Source of the DNA: Streptomyces spororaveus | GTDB taxonomy: Bacteria; Actinomycetota; Actinomycetes; Streptomycetales; Streptomycetaceae | Reading direction: 5' to 3' | NCBI RefSeq assembly: GCF_016755875.1 | Contig: NZ_BNED01000005.1 | Span: 5,470,001 to 5,534,000 of the forward strand | DNA length: 64,000 bases | Shown: piece after piece, positions 17,622-26,342 of the stretch | Layout: each line of letters opens with the position of its first letter | Numbering within the stretch: position 1 is the first letter of the stretch | Made by a program: the position numbers and the translations under genes | The notes under the pieces: generated by a model | The model's input: only the letters and a program-made list of their open reading frames with translations | Databases searched by the model: none | Told to the model about the DNA's origin: nothing

Positions 17622-17944
17622 GGCGTACTCCCTGCGGGCTCTTACCTGTTGGTCGGACGCATGTCCCAACGCCCGGCGGCGGGGCTCGGTCACTGCGCGC
17701 ACGGGTGTTGATGGCCGGACTCGTCACTGGCTGTAGGGGACAGTGGTCATTGCCAAGGCGCGCTCGCTCCGGCATGCTCCCTGGGACGCTCTCCAAGGGC
17801 GGCATGCCCTGTGCAGGACAGGAGTGTCGCCGTACCCTGGTGGGTATGGGCTTGGGAAGATGCTTCCCGGACAGAGCTCCGTCACACTGCGTCGCCGATT
17901 TCGCCCCTGTTGCTTCCTCCAAGGACCTCTTCGCCGAGACACCC
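17622..17944. other. Divergent intergenic region
   Basis: 323 bases between the divergent small membrane protein and universal stress protein genes. It contains a CCTGT/ACAGG inverted repeat (17808-17822) and a TACCCT hexamer at 17833 as a possible -10. An upstream in-frame ATG at 17846 exists but has no usable ribosome site. Nothing else convincing. Confidence 0.4.
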
Positions 17945-18478
17945 ATGGCCGGTCACGAATTCTCCGAACCCGCGGACCGCAAGCGCAAACGCGTCGTCGA
18001 CCCCTCGTCGGCCGCCGATCTGCGCGCGGTGGAACAGACACGCGTGCACTGCGATCCGGCCTTCCGGCACGGAGTCGTTGTGGGATTCGACGGATCCACC
18101 TCCAGCGAGCGCGCGCTCGCCTATGCGATCGGCATGGCCCGCCGCTCCGGATCCGGTCTGATCATCGTCCATGTCGCCAACCGGCTGCCCACCACGGTGT
18201 GGGCCGGCTGCGAGCCGCCCGTCTTCGTCGACGTGCCGGACCACCGCACCGAGGTGCTCGGGCTGGAGCTCGCCTGCGCGGACTATCTGGCCGAAGTGCC
18301 GTGGATCCTGGTCGAGCGCGGTGGTGACATCTGCCATGAGCTGGAGGAGGTCGGCCGGGAGTATTCGGCCGACGCCATCGTGGTCGGCTCCACCCACGGG
18401 ATCGTGGGCCGGATCTTCGGATCGGTGGCCGGCCGGCTGGCCAAGCGCGCACAGCGACCGGTGGTCGTCATTCCCTGA
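17945..18478 (+). CDS. Universal stress protein (UspA family)
   Basis: 177 residues. An N-terminal extension of about 40 polar residues precedes a single USP domain: HGVVVGFDGSTSSERAL at the start and the ATP-binding GSTHGIVGRIFGSVAGRL near the end. Binding of ATP and a role in stress or dormancy follow from the family, not from the sequence. The ATG at 17945 lacks a strong ribosome site. Confidence 0.88.
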   Translation: MAGHEFSEPADRKRKRVVDPSSAADLRAVEQTRVHCDPAFRHGVVVGFDGSTSSERALAYAIGMARRSGSGLIIVHVANRLPTTVWAGCEPPVFVDVPDHRTEVLGLELACADYLAEVPWILVERGGDICHELEEVGREYSADAIVVGSTHGIVGRIFGSVAGRLAKRAQRPVVVIP

Positions 18479-18662
18479 CCGCCCCTCCCTGGGGGAAGGG
18501 GGCCTTGGCTCACGCGCCCTCGTACGAACGGCCGGTCCGATCGCTCGCCGTTGTCAGTTCGTGACCGCTTGTTAAGGCGCTTGTGCGGTTGTGCCCCTGT
18601 GTAAAGGGTAGATAAGTGCTGCTGGGACGCAGCAAACAACTGCAGATCGAAGGGAGCCCGCC

Positions 18663-19229
18663 GTGGACAATGGTGTCTCTGCGGGAAGCACGGCCTCGAC
18701 TTCGACCCTCGGGAACATCGCCCTGGGTCTCACCCTTCTCGCATTCGGTATCGGCCACACCGGTGTCATCGACGGCGTGTCCGCTGCCAGTTCCGTGTCG
18801 CTCGCGATGTACGTCGGCGGCGCGGCCCTCTTCCTCCTCGGTCTCCTTGAGTACCGCGGCGGCGACGGGTTCAACGGCACCGCGTTCGCGGGCCTCGGCG
18901 TCTTCTGGTTCACCTGGGCCAAGGGCGCGGGCGGTTCGGTCTCCGACGAGGCCGCCGGAACGTTTCTTGTCCTGTTCGCGATGCTCGCGCTGACCCTCAC
19001 GGTCGCCGCCGCGAGCGGTCTGTTCAGCCAGGGCGTCTACGCCCTGCTGACCCTGTCGCTGCTCCTGCTGGCGATAGGCGCGTTCGTGGACAACGGCATG
19101 CTCGCCAAGGCGGGCGGCTGGGTCGCCGCCGTCTCCGGGCTGCTGGCCTGGTACGGCGCCACCGCGGCACTGGCGCACTGGCCGATGGCCTTCGGCAAGG
19201 CCGGGCGCGGCGCGGTCGCCGCGGGCTGA
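18663..19229 (+). CDS. AceTr-family (SatP/YaaH-like) transporter
   Basis: 188 residues with about six hydrophobic segments. Motifs typical of GPR1/FUN34/YaaH acetate/succinate channels are present in part (LGNIALGLTLLAFGI, YVGGAALFLLGLLEY, FAGLGVFWFT). Start GTG at 18663 with GAAGGGAG upstream. Likely moves acetate or another monocarboxylate across the membrane. It ends at a terminator shared with glmS. Confidence 0.82.
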   Translation: MDNGVSAGSTASTSTLGNIALGLTLLAFGIGHTGVIDGVSAASSVSLAMYVGGAALFLLGLLEYRGGDGFNGTAFAGLGVFWFTWAKGAGGSVSDEAAGTFLVLFAMLALTLTVAAASGLFSQGVYALLTLSLLLLAIGAFVDNGMLAKAGGWVAAVSGLLAWYGATAALAHWPMAFGKAGRGAVAAG

Positions 19230-19263
19230 CCGGCGCGGAAACCGGGCCGGGCACCACGGCAGA

Positions 19264-19293
19264 GAACCCCCGTGCGCACGCGCGCGGGGGTTC
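19264..19293. terminator. Bidirectional terminator between the AceTr gene and glmS
   Basis: Stem GAACCCCCG/CGGGGGTTC with a 12-base G/C loop, in the 83-base gap between convergent genes. Confidence 0.75.
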
Positions 19294-19312
19294 CTCGCTG
19301 TGGGGGCGGCGG

Positions 19313-21130
19313 CTACTCGACGGTGACCGACTTCGCCAGGTTGCGCGGCTTGTCGATGTCCCGGCCCATGGCCAGGGCCGTGTGGTACGCCAGCAGCTGG
19401 AGCGGGATGCCCATCAGGATCGGGTCCAGCTCGTCCTCGTTCTTCGGGACCACGATGGTGTGGTCCGCCTTCTCCTGCTCGCGGTGGGCGACCGCCAGGA
19501 TCCGGCCGCTGCGGGCCTTGATCTCCTCCAGCGCCGCGCGGTTCTTCTCCAGCAGGTCGTCGTCCGGGACGATCGCGACCGTCGGCAGGGACGGCTCGAT
19601 CAGGGCCAGCGGGCCGTGCTTGAGCTCGGAGGCCGGGTAGGCCTCGGCGTGGATGTAGGAGATCTCCTTCAGCTTGAGGGAGGCCTCCAGCGCCACCGGG
19701 TAGCCGCGCACCCGGCCGATGAACATCATCGACTTGGCCTCGGCGAACTCGCTCGCCAGCTTCTTGATGTCCTCTTCGCCGTCGAGGATCTCCTGGATCT
19801 GCGCGGGCAGCTTGCGCAGGCCCTCGATGATCCGCTTGCCGTCGGTGACCGAGAGGTCCCGGATGCGGCCCAGGTGCACGGCGAGCAGGGCGAAGGCCAC
19901 GACCGTGTTGGTGAAGCACTTGGTGGAGACGACGCAGACCTCGGGGCCGGCGTGCACGTACACGCCGCCGTCGGCCTCGCGGGCGATGGCGGAGCCGACC
20001 ACGTTGACCACGCCGAGGACGCGGGCGCCCTTGCGCTTGAGCTCCTGCACGGCCGCGAGCACGTCGTAGGTCTCACCGGACTGGGAGACCGCGATGTACA
20101 GGGTGTCGGGGTCCACGACCGGGTTGCGGTAGCGGAACTCGGAGGCCGGCTCGGCGTCCGCGGGGATACGGGCCATGCCCTCGATGAGGCCGGCGCCGAT
20201 GAGGCCCGCGTGGTAGGAGGTGCCGCAGCCCAGGATCTTGACCCGGCGGATGCCGCGCGCCTCGCGCGGGTCCAGGTTCAGGCCGCCCAGGTGGACGGTG
20301 TTGAAGCGGTCGTCGATCCGGCCGCGCAGCACGCGGTCGACCGCGTCGGGCTGCTCGGAGATCTCCTTGTGCATGTAGGTGTCGTGACCGCCCATGTCGT
20401 ACGAGGCGGCCTCCCACTCCACGGTCTCCGGGGTGGCGGTGGTCGTCGTACCGGAGGTCGTGTAGGTGCGGAAGTCGTCGGCCTTGATGGTGGCCATCTC
20501 GCCGTCGCCGAGGGTGACGACCTGGCGGGTGTGGGCGACCAGCGCGGCGACGTCCGAGGCGACGAACATCTCCTTCTCGCCGATGCCCAGCACCACGGGG
20601 GAGCCGTTGCGGGCGACGACGATGCGGTCGGCGAAGTCGGCGTGCATGACGGCGATGCCGTAGGTGCCGTCGATGACCTTGAGCGCCTCGCGGACCTTCT
20701 CCTCCAGGGAGTCGGCCTCGGAGCGGGCGATCAGGTGGACGATGACCTCGGTGTCGGTCTCCGAGACGAATTCGACGCCTTCGGCTTCGAGCTTGGCGCG
20801 CAGCTCGGAGCAGTTGTCGACGATGCCGTTGTGGACGACGGCGACCTTGTTCTCGGGGTCCAGGTGCGGGTGCGAGTTGAGGTCGCTCGGGGCGCCGTGC
20901 GTGGCCCAGCGGGTGTGGGCGATGCCGGTGGTGCCGGCGAAGCGCTTGGGGACGCGGGACTCCAGCTCGCGGACGCGGCCCTTGGCCTTGACGACCTTCA
21001 GGGCGGGAGCCTTCGGGGTGTTGACCACGATGCCCGCGGAGTCGTATCCGCGGTACTCCAGCCGCTGCAGGCCTTCCAGCAGCAGCGGTGCCACGTCACG
21101 CTTGCCGATGTAACCGACGATTCCACACAT
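19313..21130 (-). CDS. glmS: Glucosamine-6-phosphate synthase (glutamine-hydrolysing)
   Basis: 605 residues. Starts MCGIVGYIGKR, where Cys1 (after Met removal) is the glutaminase nucleophile of the class II amidotransferase domain (about 1-220). Two SIS domains follow, with CGTSYHAGLIG and SQSGETYDVL, and the C-terminal KSVTVE motif. Makes GlcN-6-P from Fru-6-P and glutamine for peptidoglycan. No glmS ribozyme-like leader is apparent. It lies downstream of the 91-aa gene on the same strand, 65 bases away, and close to amino-sugar genes. Streptomyces often has a second copy elsewhere. Confidence 0.95.
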   Translation of the reverse strand: MCGIVGYIGKRDVAPLLLEGLQRLEYRGYDSAGIVVNTPKAPALKVVKAKGRVRELESRVPKRFAGTTGIAHTRWATHGAPSDLNSHPHLDPENKVAVVHNGIVDNCSELRAKLEAEGVEFVSETDTEVIVHLIARSEADSLEEKVREALKVIDGTYGIAVMHADFADRIVVARNGSPVVLGIGEKEMFVASDVAALVAHTRQVVTLGDGEMATIKADDFRTYTTSGTTTTATPETVEWEAASYDMGGHDTYMHKEISEQPDAVDRVLRGRIDDRFNTVHLGGLNLDPREARGIRRVKILGCGTSYHAGLIGAGLIEGMARIPADAEPASEFRYRNPVVDPDTLYIAVSQSGETYDVLAAVQELKRKGARVLGVVNVVGSAIAREADGGVYVHAGPEVCVVSTKCFTNTVVAFALLAVHLGRIRDLSVTDGKRIIEGLRKLPAQIQEILDGEEDIKKLASEFAEAKSMMFIGRVRGYPVALEASLKLKEISYIHAEAYPASELKHGPLALIEPSLPTVAIVPDDDLLEKNRAALEEIKARSGRILAVAHREQEKADHTIVVPKNEDELDPILMGIPLQLLAYHTALAMGRDIDKPRNLAKSVTVE

Positions 21131-21195
21131 ACGGTTCTGCCCCTCCTGAAGTTCGGTTCTGTACTCGTCCGTGGCCGCGTGCGGCGGCCGCCGGC

Positions 21196-21471
21196 TCAGC
21201 CGTAGACGATGCGGCGCAACTGCCGGAGCGAGAGCTCCGGCGGCGCCACGGCGCGGTGCGGCAGCTCGGCCGCGATCCGCTCGAAGATCTCCGCGTTCAC
21301 CGCTCCGCCGGACTGCAGTTCCCGGTGGCGGCGGCGGACGAACTCCTCGGTCGTCTCGTCGAAGTAGGCGAGCACGTCCAGTACCACCCGGGCTGCCTCA
21401 CCGCGCTGCAGCGCGGTGCTGCGCACCAGGTGGTCGACGAGGTCGTCATGCGACGGGCGGCGATCGAGCAC
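21196..21471 (-). CDS. 91-residue helical protein of unknown function
   Basis: Starts at the GTG at 21471 (MLDRRPSHDDLVDHLVR). Predicted all-helical, with charged segments VVLDVLAYFDETTEEFVRRR and a C-terminal LSLRQLRRIVYG. No catalytic motif, no membrane segment. No good ribosome site is present and other in-frame starts upstream cannot be excluded, though they would run into the palindrome at 21509. Upstream of glmS on the same strand, and sharing a promoter region with the GH20 gene. Confidence 0.6.
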   Translation of the reverse strand: MLDRRPSHDDLVDHLVRSTALQRGEAARVVLDVLAYFDETTEEFVRRRHRELQSGGAVNAEIFERIAAELPHRAVAPPELSLRQLRRIVYG

Positions 21472-21508
21472 TCGTAGATATTGGCGGCTCGCGGCGTCGA
21501 ACGCAAAG

Positions 21509-21532
21509 TTCCTGCCCGATATCGGGCAGGAA
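21509..21532. promoter_or_regulatory. 24-bp perfect palindrome, probable operator
   Basis: Core CCTGCCCGATATCGGGCAGG (21511-21530) flanked by TT and AA, making 24 perfectly symmetric bases. It lies 38 bases upstream of the 91-aa gene start and 4 bases from the dre site of the divergent GH20 gene. Perfect symmetry of this length in a short promoter region suggests a dimeric repressor site or a cruciform-forming element. Regulator unknown. Confidence 0.6.
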
Positions 21533-21535
21533 TGC

Positions 21536-21551
21536 TCTGGTCTGGACCAGT
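21536..21551. promoter_or_regulatory. DasR-responsive element (dre) before the hexosaminidase gene
   Basis: TCTGGTCTGGACCAGT matches the dre consensus ACTGGTCTAGACCACT at 13 of 16 positions and contains an almost perfect CTGGTCTGGACCAG palindrome. DasR is the GlcNAc-responsive GntR regulator of Streptomyces. It sits 103 bases upstream of the GH20 start. Confidence 0.8.
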
Positions 21552-21654
21552 GAAGCGCTCGGTTCGCCCGTCCCGTGACCTCCTTCGGATGATTTCCGCC
21601 GGTCCCGGATTCACCCGCCGGACGGGACGGCCCGCTTGGCCTATACCTGTGCGC

Positions 21655-23247
21655 ATGAGAGTCCTGCGACGCACGCTCGGCGCCCTCCTCGCCCTCGCCA
21701 CGGCCCCGGCCCTGGTGACGGCCTGCACCTCCGCCCACGGTGACGACGCCCGGCCCGGGGACGACCCGCCGGTGGCCCTCGCCCCCTTCGAACGGCTGCT
21801 GCCCGCGCCCGTCTCCGCCCGCGCCGAGGGCCCCGGCTACTCCTTCGGCGCGGGCACGGTCGTCCGCACCGGCCGGGGCCCGGACGAGGAGGTCCGCCGG
21901 GTGGGCGAGCTCCTCGCCGAGCAGCTGCGCGGCCCCAGCGGGCTGCCGCTGCCGGTGGTCGACGGCGCGCAGGGGGACGGGATCCGGCTCAGGATCGACG
22001 AGGGGGCGCAGGGGGTGGGCGACGAGGGGTACCGGCTGGAGTCCGGCCCGACCGGGGTCACCCTCACCGCGCGGACCCCGGCCGGGCTCTTCCACGCGGG
22101 GCAGACGCTGCGCCAGCTGGTACCGGTGGCGGGCCCGGGCACGGTGCCGGGCGGGACGGTCACCGACCGGCCGCGCTTCGCGTACCGCGGGGCCATGGTC
22201 GACATCGCGCGCCACCACTTCTCGGTGGAGCAGGTCAAGAAATACGTGGACCAGCTCGCCCAGTACAAGGTCAACACCCTGCACCTGCACCTGACCGACG
22301 ACCAGGGGTGGCGCCTCGCGATCGACTCCTGGCCGCGGCTGGCGGAGTACGGGGGCGGCAGCGAGGTCGGGGGCGGCCCCGGCGGCCACTGGACGAAGGA
22401 CGAGTACCGGGACCTGGTGGCCTACGCGGGGCAGCGGTACGTGGACGTGGTCCCCGAGATCGACATGCCGGGGCACGTGAACGCGGCGCTCGCCTCCTAC
22501 GCCGAGCTGAACTGCGACGGGAAGGCCCCGGAGCGGTACACCGGCGTCAAGGTGGGCTTCAGCTCGCTGTGCGTGGGCAAGGAGCGGACGTACGAGTTCA
22601 TCGACGAGGTCCTCGGCGAGCTGGCGGAGCTGACCCCCGGCCGCTACCTGCACATCGGCGGCGACGAGGCGCACGCGACGCCCGCGGCGGACTACGCGGC
22701 CTTCATGGACCGGGCCCAGGCCGTGGTGGGCCGGTACGGCAAGACGGTGGTGGCCTGGCACCAGCTGGCGGCGGCCCGCCCGGCCCGGGGCGCGGTGCTC
22801 CAGTACTGGGGCCACGACAAGACCGCGGCCGCGGACAAGGCGGCCGTGGCGGCGGCGGCCCGGGCGGGGCACCCGCTGATCCTGTCGCCGGCGGACCGGC
22901 TGTACCTGGACATGAAGTACGACCCGGCCACGAAGCCGGGCCTGGCCTGGGCGGGGTACGTCCCGGTGCGGCGCGCCTACTCCTGGGACCCGGGCGCGTA
23001 CCTGGCCGGGGTCCCGGAGTCGGCGGTGCTGGGCGTGGAGGCCCCGCTGTGGACGGAGACCGTCGCGACGCGCGGCGACTGGGAGCTGATGGCCTTCCCG
23101 CGGGTACTGGGCCTGGCCGAACTGGGCTGGTCGCCGGCGGCCGCGCTCGACTGGACCTCCTACAGCCGCCGCCTGGCCGCGCAGGCGCCCCGGCTGGACG
23201 CGCAGGGCATCGCCTTCTTCCGGGCGCCGGACGTTCCCTGGCAGTGA
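21655..23247 (+). CDS. Secreted GH20 beta-N-acetylhexosaminidase lipoprotein
   Basis: 530 residues. Signal peptide ending in the lipobox-like LVTAC (Cys near residue 24). Glycoside hydrolase family 20 domain 2 (about 50-175), then the catalytic barrel with YRGAMVDIARHHF, HLHLTDDQGWRL and the catalytic pair Asp337-Glu338 in HIGGDEAH. Releases GlcNAc from chitobiose or peptidoglycan outside the cell through substrate-assisted catalysis. The dre site upstream fits control by DasR. Confidence 0.93.
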   Translation: MRVLRRTLGALLALATAPALVTACTSAHGDDARPGDDPPVALAPFERLLPAPVSARAEGPGYSFGAGTVVRTGRGPDEEVRRVGELLAEQLRGPSGLPLPVVDGAQGDGIRLRIDEGAQGVGDEGYRLESGPTGVTLTARTPAGLFHAGQTLRQLVPVAGPGTVPGGTVTDRPRFAYRGAMVDIARHHFSVEQVKKYVDQLAQYKVNTLHLHLTDDQGWRLAIDSWPRLAEYGGGSEVGGGPGGHWTKDEYRDLVAYAGQRYVDVVPEIDMPGHVNAALASYAELNCDGKAPERYTGVKVGFSSLCVGKERTYEFIDEVLGELAELTPGRYLHIGGDEAHATPAADYAAFMDRAQAVVGRYGKTVVAWHQLAAARPARGAVLQYWGHDKTAAADKAAVAAAARAGHPLILSPADRLYLDMKYDPATKPGLAWAGYVPVRRAYSWDPGAYLAGVPESAVLGVEAPLWTETVATRGDWELMAFPRVLGLAELGWSPAAALDWTSYSRRLAAQAPRLDAQGIAFFRAPDVPWQ

Positions 23248-23263
23248 CCGCTGGCGGACGGGG

Positions 23264-23812
23264 TCAGGACCAGCAGGAGGTCTCGGCCCCGTCGGCCTCC
23301 GAGCCCACCGTTATCTCGAATCCGGCCCCCGTGGCGAACTCCGCGGCGGCCCCGGGACCGTAGAACTCGGTGAGGAGGCGGACGGGCGGGAAGGAGAGGG
23401 TGAACACCTTGGCCTGCCCGTCCCCGCCCTTCGTGAAGCACGATCCGAACCTCCCCTGATCGGGCGTCCGTTCGGGCTCGAACCGCCAGCCGTCGGCCTC
23501 GGCGGCCTTGCGGTAGTGGTCGAGGACCTCCTGGCGGGTGCCGGGGTACACGTAGGTGCGCCCGGCGGACAGCCAGGCGTCACCGCTGTCGTCCGCGCAC
23601 TCGGAGTAGACGCCGTCGAAGGTGCGGGGGGCGCTCGCGCCGGGCGGCGGCGAGGAGAGCAGCGGCAGCGACTCCAGCTCCTTCATCCGCGCCCCGGTCC
23701 CCTCGCAGGTCTTGAACGGGGACAGGAAGGAGCAGCCGGACAGCCCACCGGCCACGATCGCGGCCGACAGGAGCAGGGCGGCCGCACGGCCGGGGCGGAT
23801 CCGGATCGGCAT
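23264..23812 (-). CDS. Lipoprotein of unknown function
   Basis: 182 residues. Signal peptide with lipobox LSGC (Cys27), then CSFLSPFKTCEG and two further regions with Cys (YSECADD, GSCFTKGG, TSCWS), suggesting one or two disulfides in the exported domain. Converges on the GH20 gene 16 bases away. No family recognised. Confidence 0.7.
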   Translation of the reverse strand: MPIRIRPGRAAALLLSAAIVAGGLSGCSFLSPFKTCEGTGARMKELESLPLLSSPPPGASAPRTFDGVYSECADDSGDAWLSAGRTYVYPGTRQEVLDHYRKAAEADGWRFEPERTPDQGRFGSCFTKGGDGQAKVFTLSFPPVRLLTEFYGPGAAAEFATGAGFEITVGSEADGAETSCWS

Positions 23813-23870
23813 ACGGGCTCCCAGACGGACTCGGGCCGCGCACTCCGGCCACCGGAGCGGACACACGAAG

Positions 23871-23910
23871 GCGTGACCGCGAAGAGGGCCATTGTGCTTC
23901 GCGGTCACGC
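23871..23910. repeat. 14-bp perfect inverted repeat
   Basis: GCGTGACCGCGAAG and CTTCGCGGTCACGC with a 12-base loop, between the desD stop and the lipoprotein gene start (58 bases upstream of that start). Either an operator of the lipoprotein gene or a second hairpin downstream of the des operon. Confidence 0.55.
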
Positions 23911-23934
23911 CGTCGAGGTTCCGGGGTGGGGAGA

Positions 23935-23967
23935 GGGAGGCACCGAGGGACCGTATCGATGCCTCCC
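23935..23967 (-). terminator. Terminator of the des operon
   Basis: GGGAGGCA/TGCCTCCC stem with an extended GC-rich base (GGGGTGGGG opposite CCCCGCCCC, imperfect), starting about 13 bases beyond the desD stop. Confidence 0.55.
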
Positions 23968-23979
23968 CCGCCCCGTGTG

Positions 23980-25761
23980 TCACCGCCGGGCGAAGGCCGC
24001 GACGGGGTTCTGGAGGCTGCCGATCAGCTGGAGGGCCGCCGCCGGGTCGGCGAGGTCGACCATCTGCCTGTTGTTGCGCAGCTGGAGGCGGTTCAGGCAG
24101 GACAGCTGGAACTCCTGCGCGAACAGGTCGTACCGCGCGAAGCGCTCCGCGAGCTGCGGCATCGACTCCTGGTACTCGTGGCCGCAGTCCGCGACCGCCC
24201 GCCAGAAGGTGTCCTCGTCGCAGATGCCCTCGTCCGCGAGGATCGCGCCGAGGAAGCGGAAGAAGCAGTCGAAGACGTCCGTGAAGATCGACAGGAGCTT
24301 CATGTCCTCGGGGATGTCCGCCCGGACCCGCTCGACCGCGGGCGGCAGCACCGCGTCCGCGTCCATGATGACGATCTCCTCGGCGATGTCCTTGAAGATC
24401 GCCCGCTTCACCAGGCCGCCCTCGATGACGAGGATGGTGTTCTCGCCGTGCGGCATGTAGGCGAGGTCGTACTGGTAGAAGCAGTGCAGCAGCGGCACCA
24501 GGTAGGCGCGCAGGTAGTGGCGCAGCCACTCGGCCGGGGTCAGGCCCGACTCCGCGATCAGCGCGCCGGCGAAGGACTTGCCCTCGGCGTCCACGTGCAG
24601 GAGCGAGGCCATCGTGGCGAGGCGCTCGTCGCCCTCGATCCGGTTGACGGGGGACTCGCGCCACAGCGCGGCCAGCATCTTGCGGTACGGGGAGTACCGG
24701 TCGGTGGCGCGCTCGTACTGGCGGTGGTGGTAGCCGATCGCCGCGCGCTCGCGGATGATCGAGAAGTCCACCGACTTCAGGACCTCGTCGCCCTCGATCA
24801 GCTGGTGCAGCCAGTCGTTGATCGCCGGGGTGGCTTCCATGTACGCGGCCGACAGACCTCGCATGAAGCCCATGTTCAGGACCGAGATGGCGGTCTTGAC
24901 GTAGTGCTTGCGCGGCGCGCTCCGGTTGAAGAACGTACGGATCGACTGCTGCGCGAGGTACGCGTCCGGGCCCTCGCCCAGCAGCACCAGGCGGCGGTTC
25001 GCGATCTCGGCGGCGAAGGTGACCGTGGTCTTGTTCCACCACTGCCAGGGGTGCACGGGGAAGAGGTGGAAGTCGGCCAGGTCCAGGCCCAGCGCGGTCA
25101 TCCGCTCCGCGAAGACGGCGATGGTCTCGTCGCCCAGCTCCTCGCGCATGAAGGAGTCGTGGTCCAGGCCCGCGCCCGCCGTGAAGGTGGAGACGTCCTT
25201 GCGGGCGGCCACCCACACCAGGTGGACGGGGCTGGCGGTCTCCGGGGCGTACGAGAGGTACTCGTGCACGCCGAAGCCGAGCCGGCCGTTGTTCGCGACG
25301 AAGCAGGGGTGGCCCTCGGTCATGCCCGTCTCGATGTCCTGGAAGGAGGACTTCGCGAGGACGTCGGAGGAGACCTGCGGCTTCGTGTACTTGTAGCCCG
25401 TGCCGGCCAGGGTGGAGGAGATCTCCTCCAGGTAGACGGGCAGCACCTCGGGACTCAGGCCCAGGGCCTCGCGCAGCTCGATGTGGAAGTCGAGGGCGTC
25501 CAGCTCCAGCTCGGCGCCGTCACGGTGGCGGGTGATGGAGGCCTCGTCGACCGACCAGTGGTCGAGGGCGTGCAGGACCGCCTTGAAGCGGTACTCCACG
25601 GTCGAGTCGTCGCTGAGGACCGAGTAGAGGCCGCCGCCCAGCGGCTTCGGGGTCAGCAGGCGCTCGTGGGAGAACTCGGCGAGGCCCTTGCGGACCAGGG
25701 CGCGGTTGGCGCGGGCCCACAGCTCGGGGGAGAGGTGGGCGACGGCGTCGGCGAGGCTCAT
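23980..25761 (-). CDS. desD: Desferrioxamine synthetase DesD (IucA/IucC, NIS family)
   Basis: 593 residues of the NRPS-independent siderophore synthetase family: HPCFVANNGRLGFG (ATP-binding), FHLFPVHPWQWWNK and HGENTILVIEGG motifs. Condenses and cyclises N-hydroxy-N-acyl-cadaverine units to desferrioxamines, using ATP. Its ATG overlaps the desC stop by 4 bases. Last gene of desABCD. Confidence 0.95.
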   Translation of the reverse strand: MSLADAVAHLSPELWARANRALVRKGLAEFSHERLLTPKPLGGGLYSVLSDDSTVEYRFKAVLHALDHWSVDEASITRHRDGAELELDALDFHIELREALGLSPEVLPVYLEEISSTLAGTGYKYTKPQVSSDVLAKSSFQDIETGMTEGHPCFVANNGRLGFGVHEYLSYAPETASPVHLVWVAARKDVSTFTAGAGLDHDSFMREELGDETIAVFAERMTALGLDLADFHLFPVHPWQWWNKTTVTFAAEIANRRLVLLGEGPDAYLAQQSIRTFFNRSAPRKHYVKTAISVLNMGFMRGLSAAYMEATPAINDWLHQLIEGDEVLKSVDFSIIRERAAIGYHHRQYERATDRYSPYRKMLAALWRESPVNRIEGDERLATMASLLHVDAEGKSFAGALIAESGLTPAEWLRHYLRAYLVPLLHCFYQYDLAYMPHGENTILVIEGGLVKRAIFKDIAEEIVIMDADAVLPPAVERVRADIPEDMKLLSIFTDVFDCFFRFLGAILADEGICDEDTFWRAVADCGHEYQESMPQLAERFARYDLFAQEFQLSCLNRLQLRNNRQMVDLADPAAALQLIGSLQNPVAAFARR

Positions 25762-26342
25762 ATGGAGACCCCCTGGGCGGCCGTGGCGGCCTCGAACTGC
25801 GCGCGGGTGCAGAAGCTCAGCAGGGCTTCCTTCTCCGGCTTGGTGACCTGGCGCTCCGGCACGAAGCCGACGGCCTCGTTCAGTGCGTGCACGGCGGTGT
25901 TGGCGACGTCCGGCTCGACGACGACGCGCTCGGTGGCCGGGTCGGCGAAGATCGCGGACATCACCGTGGTGATGACGGCGCGGGTGAAGCCGTGCAGTGG
26001 GGTGTCGCTGGGGGCGACGAGGAAGTGCATGCCGACGTCGCCGGGCTGGGCTTCGTAGAGGCCGACCAGCTCCAGCTCGGACGGGTCGTAGGTCTCCATG
26101 AGGAAGGCGGGGCGGCCCTCGTGCAGGCCGATGAAGGCCTGGTGGTGCTCGTGGGCGGCGATCCTCATGTACTCGCGCTCGACGTCCGGCAGGGACGCGT
26201 CCTGCATCATCCAGAACGACGCCTTCGGGTGGGTGACCCAGCCGTGGAGCAGCTCCGCGTCGGCGAAGGGGTCCAGGGGGCGCACGGAGAAGGAGCCGAG
26301 TTCCGTGTCGACGCGGGAGAAGAGGAGTTCGGTGGTGCTCAT
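25758..26342 (-). CDS. desC: N-hydroxycadaverine acyltransferase DesC
   Basis: 194 residues of the IucB/RhbD-like GNAT group: conserved HPKASFWMMQ, GMHFLVAPSD and RVVVEPDVANTAVHALNEAVGF. Transfers succinyl or acetyl groups to N-hydroxycadaverine. Start ATG shares one base with the desB stop. Confidence 0.94.
   Translation of the reverse strand: MSTTELLFSRVDTELGSFSVRPLDPFADAELLHGWVTHPKASFWMMQDASLPDVEREYMRIAAHEHHQAFIGLHEGRPAFLMETYDPSELELVGLYEAQPGDVGMHFLVAPSDTPLHGFTRAVITTVMSAIFADPATERVVVEPDVANTAVHALNEAVGFVPERQVTKPEKEALLSFCTRAQFEAATAAQGVSI

Noticed and set aside
17846..17944. N-terminal extension of the universal stress protein from ATG 17846
   Set aside because: No usable ribosome site; the extension is Cys/Arg/Pro-rich and unlike the family.
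18510..19919. Long minus-strand frame over the AceTr gene and the glmS C-terminus
   Set aside because: Antisense shadow: no domain, and it crosses the terminator between two well-supported genes.
21131..21195. A glmS ribozyme or riboswitch in the glmS leader
   Set aside because: Only 65 bases lie between glmS and the gene before it, with no pseudoknot-like pattern, and such ribozymes are not known from Streptomyces.
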